A stretch of DNA of 6,679 nucleotides from Prevotella sp. (GTDB taxonomy: Bacteria > Bacteroidota > Bacteroidia > Bacteroidales > Bacteroidaceae): assembly GCA_021203705.1 (NCBI GenBank), contig JAJQAR010000082.1, positions 1 to 6,679 of the forward strand. Direction: 5' to 3'. The notes beneath the pieces are model-generated. The model saw nothing but the letters and a program-made list of their open reading frames with translations, was not told the DNA's origin and did not search any database. This document shows, in pieces, positions 1 to 6,678 of this stretch; the stretch's first letter is position 1; each line of letters begins with the position of its first letter. The position numbers and the translations under genes were made by a program.

Positions 1-93
1 TTCAAGTATATTGCAAAAATACTATATTTTGACCAAATATGAAAACGAAATAAAATTTTTTGAGAGAATTAAGGTTTTTTTTCTACAAAATTC

Positions 94-123
94 TTGTAAT
101 TTTCTTTTTATTCATTATATTTG
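94..123 (+). promoter_or_regulatory. Bacteroidetes-type promoter for the six-gene run
   Basis: A TTG at 94-96 is followed by exactly 19 bases and then TATATTTG at 116-123. This is a perfect match to the Bacteroidetes housekeeping promoter consensus (TTG, N19, TAnnTTTG), read by the primary sigma factor of that phylum. Transcription would begin a few bases further on, near 128-131, leaving a leader of roughly 35 bases before the ATG at 165. The surrounding 1-164 region is extremely AT-rich and has no gene. Because the region is so AT-rich, a chance match is possible, but spacing and both elements fit exactly. No operator or riboswitch is recognisable in the short leader. Confidence 0.7.
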
Positions 124-164
124 TTCGGTGAAATTTAGGGTAAATTGACAAAACTATTAGAATT

Positions 165-431
165 ATGGCCAACAAACGAAATTTAAAGAAGATGATCAAC
201 TACATCTGCAGTGATCTTTTCTCTGAATGTGTAGCTGCCTCTTTATATGGGAAAAAAGACAAAGAAGACATCAATGCGATTTTGACGTCTATTCTCATCG
301 TACACAACAACTTCATCTGCAGAATATCTCATCCTGAGCCGGGTATGGCTAAAAAAGGTTATTTCAAGGACTTGAAAGACAAGTTCAACATTCAGGCGGG
401 CGAAATAATCGACCAAATAGCGAACATCTAA
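165..431 (+). CDS. Small conserved helical protein of unknown function (88 aa)
   Basis: This is the first gene after the promoter. The protein starts basic (MANKRNLKKM) and has no signal peptide or membrane segment, so it is probably cytoplasmic. Predicted content is mostly helical. A central HPEPGM segment (residues 56-61) with a following KKGYFKDL stretch looks like the most constrained part. From memory, similar small proteins occur in Bacteroidales next to acyltransferase genes, but I cannot name a domain or function. The ATG at 165 is chosen because it lies about 35 bases after the predicted transcription start and no earlier in-frame start is apparent; there is no clear Shine-Dalgarno sequence, which is usual in this phylum. 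It ends 9 bases before the acyltransferase gene, so the two are probably co-transcribed. That it is a real gene is fairly sure; its role is unknown. Confidence 0.8.
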   Translation: MANKRNLKKMINYICSDLFSECVAASLYGKKDKEDINAILTSILIVHNNFICRISHPEPGMAKKGYFKDLKDKFNIQAGEIIDQIANI

Positions 432-440
432 TCATTTATA

Positions 441-986
441 ATGAATTTTTGTAAATGGTATTTGTATAAACGGTGTGGTTGGACAAAAGACGTTACTGTG
501 GAACATCCAGATAAATATGTTATCTGTCTTGCTCCACATACCAGCAATTGTGACTTTTTCATCGGACAGTTGTACATGAGAGCAGAAAAGCTAAAAGTCA
601 ACTTTTTGATGAAAAGCGAATGGTTCTTCTGGCCCTTCAGCATTCTGTTTAAGAAAATGGGGGGCATCGCCATACAACGGGAAGTTCATAAACACACTAC
701 CGACAATATGGCGGAGGCAGCGAAAAAGGAAAAGACATTCCACCTCTGCGTAACGCCAGAAGGCACACGCTCCCTTAATCCTGACTGGAAAAAGGGATTT
801 TACTATATTGCGCTGAAAGCCGGCATACCTATCCTACTGTATGGTTTAGACTATAAGCGGCGACTTATACAATGTACAAAGAGCATAATGCCAACAGGGG
901 ACATTGACAGGGAAATGAAAGAAATAAAAGAGTATTTCAAAGGTTTCTCTGGGCGACATCCTGAATCGTTTTCTATCGGTGATTGA
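441..986 (+). CDS. PlsC-like 1-acyl-glycerol-3-phosphate acyltransferase family protein
   Basis: The 181-residue protein has the four blocks of the glycerolipid acyltransferase (PlsC/LPLAT) family in the right order. Block I is the H-X4-D catalytic motif at H33-TSNC-D38. Block II is GGIAIQR at residues 74-80. Block III is PEGTRS at residues 106-111, which binds the glycerol phosphate. Block IV is the GIPIL segment starting at residue 128. Family members move an acyl chain from acyl-ACP or acyl-CoA to a lysophospholipid or related acceptor at the inner membrane. The protein is shorter than the usual PlsC of about 240 residues and has no clear transmembrane helix; aromatic and hydrophobic residues around 55-70 (e.g. 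EWFFWPF) could give peripheral membrane contact. Its true acceptor may not be lysophosphatidic acid. The stop lies 2 bases before the next ATG, suggesting translational coupling with the lipoprotein gene. Confidence 0.88.
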   Translation: MNFCKWYLYKRCGWTKDVTVEHPDKYVICLAPHTSNCDFFIGQLYMRAEKLKVNFLMKSEWFFWPFSILFKKMGGIAIQREVHKHTTDNMAEAAKKEKTFHLCVTPEGTRSLNPDWKKGFYYIALKAGIPILLYGLDYKRRLIQCTKSIMPTGDIDREMKEIKEYFKGFSGRHPESFSIGD

Positions 987-988
987 TT

Positions 989-3640
989 ATGTGGAAAAAG
1001 TTTTCTTTATTTCTATTATGTGTTTTTCTTGTAGCTTGTGGTAGTCATCGCAAGCTATTGAATACCGTTTCCCCCCAGAATAATAACGACAACTACGACA
1101 ATACTCAAGAAACTCCCTCTGCTCCTATAAATACTTTTGATGTTGAATACAAGGGTATTCCATGGGTGAGCAATATATCATCTCCCGTTGAAATTACCAA
1201 AGGGCTGCAAAACAAACATCTGTCTCTATGGGCAAGTCATGGAAAATACTATAGTCTGGAAAAAGGCAAATGGCAATGGCAACGCCCAAATATCTTCTGC
1301 ACCAATGAGGATCTATACACACAGACTATCGTAGTGCCATACCTGATACCGATGCTTGAAAAAGCGGGGGCTATCGTTTTTACTCCGCGTGAACGCGACT
1401 GGCAAAAAAATGAGATTATCATAGATAACAACAACAAGCCATTACTGCCCTATTATACTGAGATAAACGTAAGTCAGAAATGGGTTGGCTGTGGTATAAA
1501 AGGTTTTGCCGGCAACAGAAGCTATTATGCCGACAATATAAACCCGTTCACAGAAGGAACTACACGCATGGCTAAGACTTCAACAGAGAAAGGCTGCGAA
1601 ATCTCTTATATGCCGAAAATTCCTGAAAGTGGCGAGTATGCCGTTTACGTCTCTTACCCTACACATGAGCTGAGCGTCCCCGATGCTCAATATACTGTTT
1701 TTCATAAAGGACGCGCGACAACTTTCAAGGTAAACCAGCAGATGGGCGGTGGCACGTGGGTATATCTTGGAACTTTTGATTTCAGTGCTGGCTGCAATGC
1801 CGACAACCGTGTGGTCCTCACTAACGTCAGCTCGTATAAAGGTGTGGTGACTGCCGACGCCGTCCGTTTTGGAGGTGGGATGGGAAACATCAAAAGAGAT
1901 GGGAGAGTTAGCGGTGTACCAAGATTCTTGGAAGGCTCTCGCTATTATGCGCAGTGGGCTGGCGCTCCCGACAGCGTGGTTTACAATAAAAACCACACTG
2001 ATGACTACAAAGAGGACATCAATGTTCGCTCTTTCATGACCAACTGGGTGGCTGGCGGCTCTTGCTTCGCTCCTTTCACACGCGGTTTGAAAGTGCCCAT
2101 AGAACTCTCTTTGGCTGTACATAGCGATGCTGGGGTGTCGCATGATTTCTCCTCCTTAATCGGAACATTGACAATATGTACTACTAACGCCCGCAACGGA
2201 CGGTTGGGCTCAGGACAGTCTCGCAATATGTCAATGGATTTTGCCACACGGTTACTTAACAATACAGAGAACGATTTAAAAAACTCTTATTCCACGTGGA
2301 CAAAACGAACCCTTTACGACCGCAACTATTCAGAGACAAGATGTCCGCTCATGACTTCCGCTATCATAGAGACATTGTCGCACCAGAACTTCCCTGACAT
2401 GAGATATGGGCAAGACCCGAATTTCAGATTTACTTTGGCAAGGAGTATCTACAAGACCATTCTGAAGTTCATTGCAAACCAACACGACAAACCGTATGTC
2501 GTTACGCCTCTCGCTCCAACAAACCTAAGCGTGGAGTTTTATTCCAAAGACACCGTAGTAATTCGTTGGGATGCTCAGATAGACAAGACAGAGCCGACTT
2601 CTGACCCAACATCTTATATTCTTTATACCGCAACAGAAAATTCGGGGTTTGACAATGGTTTCAAAATCAAAGGCAATGTATGCAAAATAAAGTTGGAACC
2701 CGACGTGCTATACTCTTTCAAGGTAACTGCCGCCAATGACGGCGGTGAGAGTTTTCCCTCCGAGATAATATCTGCCGTTTATAATCCCCATGCCACAAAG
2801 ACAATCTTGATAGTTAATGGCTTCCAACGTCTGTCTTCTCCAGAGATAGTGGATGACAACAACTACCAGGGGTTCAATCTGGTTGCTGACCCTGGTGTGA
2901 GTTACGGCAAAATGCCCGGCTTCTGCGGCTATCAGAATTGTTATGATAAAGATAAAATCGGTATAGAGGGTCCAGGTGGATTGGGTTATAGCGGGGAGGA
3001 GTTGGTTGGCATGATATTACGTGGTAATGAGTTCAACTACATCCCCGTACATGCCAAGTCCATAATGAGTGCCGAGAAATACAACATCGTAAGTTGCTCG
3101 AAATATGCAGTGGAGAAAGATAAGGTAAATCTGTCAAGATACGACTGTGTGGACCTGATACTCGGACTCGAGAAAGACGACGGACATTCTCTTAACCACT
3201 ACAAATCGTTCAGTAATGAGTTGCAAAAGAAACTTACGGAATACACCAAAAATAACGGAAAACTAATTGTAAGTGGCGCATATATCGGTGCTGACATGAA
3301 AACCGACAAAGAGTTGGAGTTCCTTAGCAATACGCTCCATGTAACGCCTTACGGGTCTACTCGATTGGCAGGCAACAATGTGATAGAAGGCATGAGCTCG
3401 TCTTTTAACATTTACACCACACTGAACGAGGAGCATTACGCCGCTACGTCAATAGACGTATTGAAAGCTGTCAGTCCTGCATTCTGCGTAATGACAGAGT
3501 ATCGAGGTGCTTCCGTCTGCGTGGCTTACGACGGCAAAGACTGCCGCACGTTCACTATGGGCTTCCCTTTCGAGTGCATAACATCTGATGACACACGAGA
3601 CAGCATTATGAGGGGTATCCTCAACTTCCTTCTGAAATAG
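989..3640 (+). CDS. Lipoprotein with amidase_3-like core, golvesin-like insert, FN3 and C-terminal alpha/beta domain
   Basis: The 883-residue protein belongs to the Bacteroidales family usually annotated 'golvesin C-terminal-like domain protein' or 'xanthan lyase'. Residues 1-16 are a lipoprotein signal peptide ending in the lipobox LVAC, with the lipidated Cys17. Residues from about 55 to 137 look like the first half of an N-acetylmuramoyl-L-alanine amidase (amidase_3) fold: H84 in SHG, E107 in NEDLYTQ, and TPRERD at 132-137. Residues about 173-298 are a golvesin/xanthan-lyase-like beta domain (WVYLGTFDF at 257, ADAVRFGG at 289). The amidase fold then seems to resume with H378 in AVHSDAG and E461 in IIETLSHQNF. 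A fibronectin type III domain spans about 507-597, and an alpha/beta domain about 603-883. The inferred zinc ligands are H84, E107 and H378, with E461 catalytic. The likely role is cleavage of peptidoglycan or a related glycopeptide in the periplasm; the substrate is unproven. ATG 989 is preferred to an in-frame TTG at 983, which would lie across the previous stop codon. Confidence 0.85.
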   Translation: MWKKFSLFLLCVFLVACGSHRKLLNTVSPQNNNDNYDNTQETPSAPINTFDVEYKGIPWVSNISSPVEITKGLQNKHLSLWASHGKYYSLEKGKWQWQRPNIFCTNEDLYTQTIVVPYLIPMLEKAGAIVFTPRERDWQKNEIIIDNNNKPLLPYYTEINVSQKWVGCGIKGFAGNRSYYADNINPFTEGTTRMAKTSTEKGCEISYMPKIPESGEYAVYVSYPTHELSVPDAQYTVFHKGRATTFKVNQQMGGGTWVYLGTFDFSAGCNADNRVVLTNVSSYKGVVTADAVRFGGGMGNIKRDGRVSGVPRFLEGSRYYAQWAGAPDSVVYNKNHTDDYKEDINVRSFMTNWVAGGSCFAPFTRGLKVPIELSLAVHSDAGVSHDFSSLIGTLTICTTNARNGRLGSGQSRNMSMDFATRLLNNTENDLKNSYSTWTKRTLYDRNYSETRCPLMTSAIIETLSHQNFPDMRYGQDPNFRFTLARSIYKTILKFIANQHDKPYVVTPLAPTNLSVEFYSKDTVVIRWDAQIDKTEPTSDPTSYILYTATENSGFDNGFKIKGNVCKIKLEPDVLYSFKVTAANDGGESFPSEIISAVYNPHATKTILIVNGFQRLSSPEIVDDNNYQGFNLVADPGVSYGKMPGFCGYQNCYDKDKIGIEGPGGLGYSGEELVGMILRGNEFNYIPVHAKSIMSAEKYNIVSCSKYAVEKDKVNLSRYDCVDLILGLEKDDGHSLNHYKSFSNELQKKLTEYTKNNGKLIVSGAYIGADMKTDKELEFLSNTLHVTPYGSTRLAGNNVIEGMSSSFNIYTTLNEEHYAATSIDVLKAVSPAFCVMTEYRGASVCVAYDGKDCRTFTMGFPFECITSDDTRDSIMRGILNFLLK

Positions 3641-3666
3641 TATAATTAAACCTTTGAACTCAAAAT

Positions 3667-3990
3667 ATGAAAACGTATAAAATTCAAACTAACGTATCTG
3701 GTACAAGGAGCATCAATATCAGTGATGAACATTTGGAAACGATAAGGAAATATTCCCTTTTCAATAACCTCACTGACAGCAACGGCATTATCGATGAATC
3801 TGTACTCGACAAGTTGAAACTTACCATCAGGTCAATCCTTGAAGGTGAGGAAGGCACGAACAAGGAACTACTTGATCTCTGCCTCGATGTAGTTTACAAT
3901 AACAATATGAAGGCTTTCGGACTGAACCAACTCGTCCAGCTTTTCATCAAGTGGGACACGGAAAATTTCTCTGCCGAAAATCCTGAGTGA
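3667..3990 (+). CDS. Hypothetical protein of unknown function (107 aa)
   Basis: I do not recognise this protein. It has no signal peptide, membrane segment or cysteine-rich motif. The N-terminal stretch (residues 1-18) is polar and may form beta strands; the rest looks helical and acidic, with several leucine/isoleucine-spaced helices (about 44-58, 65-78 and 83-96). The C-terminus is acidic (AENPE). It follows the lipoprotein gene by 26 bases and its TGA stop overlaps a GTG that could start the radical SAM gene, with an ATG 5 bases beyond, so translation of the two is probably coupled. Codon use looks like that of the neighbours. It may be a small partner or regulator of one of them, but this is only a guess from position. 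The unbroken frame and tight packing make it likely to be real. Confidence 0.72.
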   Translation: MKTYKIQTNVSGTRSINISDEHLETIRKYSLFNNLTDSNGIIDESVLDKLKLTIRSILEGEEGTNKELLDLCLDVVYNNNMKAFGLNQLVQLFIKWDTENFSAENPE

Positions 3991-3995
3991 TACAA

Positions 3996-5939
3996 ATGAG
4001 TGATTTCAGGCTTTCGAACTGGATTCCTACAACGAAAAAAGAGGTGGAACTGCGGGGATGGGATGAACTCGACGTTATCCTGTTCTCAGGCGACGCTTAC
4101 GTTGACCACCCTTCTTTCGGCGTCACCGTGATTGCACGCACTATCGAGGCACTTGGGTTGCATGTGGCTATCGTTCCGCAACCCGACTGGCATGGCGACT
4201 ACCGTGATTTCAAGAAATTAGGCAAGCCCCGACTGTTCTTCGGTATCTCTCCTGGCTGCATGGACTCTATGGTGAACAAATACACTGCCAATTGCCGTCT
4301 GCGCTCCGAAGATGCGTACAGCCCTGACGGAAGGCACGACTGCCGTCCTGAATATCCTACCATTGTTTACAGTAAGATACTCCGTGAACTATTCCCTGAT
4401 GTTCCCATTGTATTGGGCGGCATAGAGGCTTCGCTGAGACGGCTGACACATTATGACTATTGGAAAAATGTGTTGAGACGATCAATCCTCTGCGATTCGG
4501 GTGCTGACATCATCACATACGGTATGGGTGAAAAGCCAACGATAGAACTCTGCACCAGACTGATGAAAGGTGGCGGTATTGAGACCGCCCACGACATCCC
4601 ACAAACTGTGTTTCTCGCACAAGAAAATGATATTCCGCAGGGAATAACCGCCGCCGACATCGTTTTGCACTCGCATGAGGAATGTCTGCGAAACAAAAAA
4701 GCACAGGCAGAGAATTTCAAAATAATTGAGGAGGAGTCGAATATGCTGCACGCTCATAGACTGCTGCAAAAAACGGGTGATGTGTATGTTGTGGTCAATC
4801 CTCCTTATCCGCCAATGACAACAGAGGAACTCGACATGTCTTTTGATCTTCCCTACACTCGTTTGCCACATCCTAAATACAAGAACAAGCGCATTCCTGC
4901 TTACGAGATGATAAAACACTCGATTAACATTCACAGAGGTTGTTTCGGCGGCTGCGCTTTCTGTACCATAAGTGCTCATCAGGGAAAATTCGTTGTGTGC
5001 CGCAGTAAGGAAAGTATCTTGAAGGAGGTGAGAAAAGTTACGGAAATGGATGATTTCAAGGGTTACCTAAGTGATGTCGGGGGACCGTCGGCAAACATGT
5101 ACGGTATGGCAGGAAAGGATAAGAATTTATGCGAGAAATGCAAACGACCGTCGTGTATTAATCCGATGATTTGCCCTAACCTAAACACCGACCACAGTAA
5201 ACTCCTCGAAATTTACAGGGCTGTCGATGCTGTGCCGGGAATAAAGAAAAGTTTTATAGGCAGTGGTGTGCGCTATGACCTTATGCTTCATAAAAGTAAA
5301 GACGAGAAAACAAACAGAGCGGCACGGGAATATACCAAAGAACTGATTTGCAGACATGTGAGCGGACGGTTGAAAGTTGCACCTGAACATACCTCTGACC
5401 GCGTTCTCAGATTGATGCGGAAACCTCCTTTCTCTCTGTTTGAGGAGTTCAAAAAGGTTTTTGATGAGATTAATCTCAAAGAAAACCTGCACCAACAGTT
5501 GATACCTTATTTTATTAGCAGTCATCCTGGCTGCACGGAGGAGGATATGGCAGAGTTGGCGGTTATCACCAAGCATCTTGACTTCCACCTCGAACAAATT
5601 CAGGACTTCACACCCACCCCAATGACGGTAAGTACTGAAACGTGGTACACGGGGTATGACCCTTATACTCTTGAACCGGTATTCTCTGCAACGACACCGA
5701 AAGAGAAATTGACTCAGAGAATGTTCTTCTTCTGGTATAAACCAGAGGAACGCCACAATATAGAAAGGGAACTTTTGAAAATCGGACGGCATGACCTTTT
5801 AAGAAAGTTGTATTCAAACTCTCCTTATTACAATTCATATCACAATAAAAACAAAGGAAAACATGAAAGTAATAGAACAGACAATCATCGGAAAGAAAAC
5901 ACAGATGGAATGCGAGGACGGCATCGTAGTCAACGATAA
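3996..5939 (+). CDS. ygiQ: YgiQ-family radical SAM protein (UPF0313)
   Basis: The 647-residue protein fits the YgiQ family: an N-terminal YgiQ-specific domain (WDELDVILFSGDAYVDHPSFG region near residues 22-42), a radical SAM core, and a C-terminal DUF3362-like region. The iron-sulfur motif is C316-X3-C320-X2-C323 (HRGCFGGCAFC), which binds the [4Fe-4S] cluster that cleaves S-adenosylmethionine. A second cysteine group, C379-X2-C382-X4-C387-X5-C393, follows and may bind another cluster or zinc. APEHTSDRVLRLMRKP near 462-477 and the QDFTPTPMT segment near 536 are typical of the family. The physiological substrate is not known to me. ATG 3996 is chosen because family members begin close to this point; an in-frame GTG at 3987 overlapping the previous stop would add three residues. 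The last 40 or so residues are basic and low-complexity, and their final 77 bases overlap the next gene in another frame. Confidence 0.92.
   Translation: MSDFRLSNWIPTTKKEVELRGWDELDVILFSGDAYVDHPSFGVTVIARTIEALGLHVAIVPQPDWHGDYRDFKKLGKPRLFFGISPGCMDSMVNKYTANCRLRSEDAYSPDGRHDCRPEYPTIVYSKILRELFPDVPIVLGGIEASLRRLTHYDYWKNVLRRSILCDSGADIITYGMGEKPTIELCTRLMKGGGIETAHDIPQTVFLAQENDIPQGITAADIVLHSHEECLRNKKAQAENFKIIEEESNMLHAHRLLQKTGDVYVVVNPPYPPMTTEELDMSFDLPYTRLPHPKYKNKRIPAYEMIKHSINIHRGCFGGCAFCTISAHQGKFVVCRSKESILKEVRKVTEMDDFKGYLSDVGGPSANMYGMAGKDKNLCEKCKRPSCINPMICPNLNTDHSKLLEIYRAVDAVPGIKKSFIGSGVRYDLMLHKSKDEKTNRAAREYTKELICRHVSGRLKVAPEHTSDRVLRLMRKPPFSLFEEFKKVFDEINLKENLHQQLIPYFISSHPGCTEEDMAELAVITKHLDFHLEQIQDFTPTPMTVSTETWYTGYDPYTLEPVFSATTPKEKLTQRMFFFWYKPEERHNIERELLKIGRHDLLRKLYSNSPYYNSYHNKNKGKHESNRTDNHRKENTDGMRGRHRSQR
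5854..5858 (+). promoter_or_regulatory. Shine-Dalgarno-like AAGGA before the phosphatase gene
   Basis: AAGGA lies 4 bases before the ATG at 5863, inside the 3' end of the radical SAM gene. It is the only clear Shine-Dalgarno-like site before any gene in the window; the other starts are preceded by plain A/T-rich sequence. It supports 5863 rather than the in-frame ATG at 5905 as the phosphatase start. The spacing is slightly short, and ribosomes of this phylum depend little on such sites, so its effect is uncertain. Confidence 0.4.
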
Positions 5940-6678
5940 CTTCATTGCTGTTATTGACGGCAGCACAAGTAAGACTCCTAATCGGGTTAACAGGCAGTAT
6001 GCCAACGGCAAGTTCTGCATGCAACTCATCAGCCAATATATCAATACCATGGCAATAGACACAACCATGGCTGACTTCTGTACTGGCATTACCGCATATA
6101 TTAGTAATGTGTATGAGAAATACAACATTGATATGGTTTGGTTGAAAAACCATCCTGTGGAACGCCTGACTGCAAGTGCAATTATTTATTCTCCATACCA
6201 CAAGGAAGTGTGGATGGTAGGCGATTGCCAGTGCATTGTCAACGGTGAATTTTTCGACAACCCAAAACCACAGGAAGGAATACTCGCTGAAAAACGCTCG
6301 AAAATATTGAAAGAAATGCTAAAAAAGGGCGAAATAACAGTTGAGCAGGTGCAGGCGGAAGACCCTGGGAGGACGGCTATCATTGACGAAGTTATTGACG
6401 GTTGCCGTTTCCAGAATGTCAAATATCCTGTTATAGACGGTTTCCCTATCCCATTGGATACTGTAAAAGTAATTGAAGTTTACAATAATTGCAAAGAGAT
6501 TGTTTTGGCTTCTGATGGTTATCCTTTCCTTAAGCCTACCCTTGAAGAAAGTGAGAGCCTCTTTCAGAAACAATTACTAAAAGACCCTCTCTTCATCGAT
6601 ACTTTCAAAGCAACAAAGGCTGTAATGAATGGTTATAAATCTTTCGATGACAGATGTTACATCCGATTCGAGATTTAA
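5863..6678 (+). CDS. PP2C-like serine/threonine phosphatase homologue
   Basis: The 271-residue protein has the metal-binding landmarks of the PPM/PP2C phosphatase fold, in order: E18-D19, the AVIDGS strand with D32-G33, TASAIIYSP leading to VWMVGDCQC with D121, LASDG with D218-G219, and a closing DDRC at 262-265. These aspartates normally hold the two Mn/Mg ions that activate water for phosphoserine/phosphothreonine hydrolysis. Several motifs differ from the classical ones: DGST replaces DGHGG, and DDRC replaces DDNT-type endings. The region 134-190 is a likely flap or insert (basic KRSKILKEMLKKGE, then EDPGR). No signal peptide, membrane helix or attached sensor domain is present, so it is a free-standing cytoplasmic protein. 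The start overlaps the radical SAM gene by 77 bases; ATG 5863 keeps the first beta strand of the fold and has AAGGA upstream. The stop lies one base from the window end, so the gene is complete. Its target, and whether it is active, are unknown. Confidence 0.78.
   Translation: MKVIEQTIIGKKTQMECEDGIVVNDNFIAVIDGSTSKTPNRVNRQYANGKFCMQLISQYINTMAIDTTMADFCTGITAYISNVYEKYNIDMVWLKNHPVERLTASAIIYSPYHKEVWMVGDCQCIVNGEFFDNPKPQEGILAEKRSKILKEMLKKGEITVEQVQAEDPGRTAIIDEVIDGCRFQNVKYPVIDGFPIPLDTVKVIEVYNNCKEIVLASDGYPFLKPTLEESESLFQKQLLKDPLFIDTFKATKAVMNGYKSFDDRCYIRFEI

Noticed and set aside
14..21. CAAAAATA, a minus-strand match to the Bacteroidetes -7 element (TAnnTTTG), which could suggest a divergent promoter.
   Set aside because: No matching CAA (minus-strand -33 TTG) lies 19 bases away at 41-43, and the region is so AT-rich that the 8-base match is easily chance.
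65..94. Inverted repeat AGAATT / AATTCT around a T-rich run, possible terminator of an upstream gene.
   Set aside because: The 6-base stem is almost all A-T with an 18-base loop, and no T-tract follows the 3' arm in the right position.
989..3640. Annotation as a xanthan lyase.
   Set aside because: I see no polysaccharide lyase catalytic domain; the similarity is to the accessory golvesin/xanthan-lyase-type beta domain, while the flanks look like an amidase_3 fold.
3649..3656. AACCTTTG before the 107-residue gene, one mismatch from TAnnTTTG.
   Set aside because: The first base of the element is wrong, no TTG sits at the correct spacing upstream, and the leader would be almost absent.
5181..5792. 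Long minus-strand open frame (203 codons) opposite the radical SAM gene.
   Set aside because: It is antisense to strongly recognisable radical SAM coding sequence and its translation has no family-like motif; the same holds for minus-strand frames at 1580-2143, 4482-4979 and 5608-6201.
3996..5939. Radical SAM protein as a tRNA methylthiotransferase (MiaB/RimO type).
   Set aside because: The N-terminal region and the post-core motifs match YgiQ, and there is no UPF0004 N-terminal cluster domain or TRAM domain.
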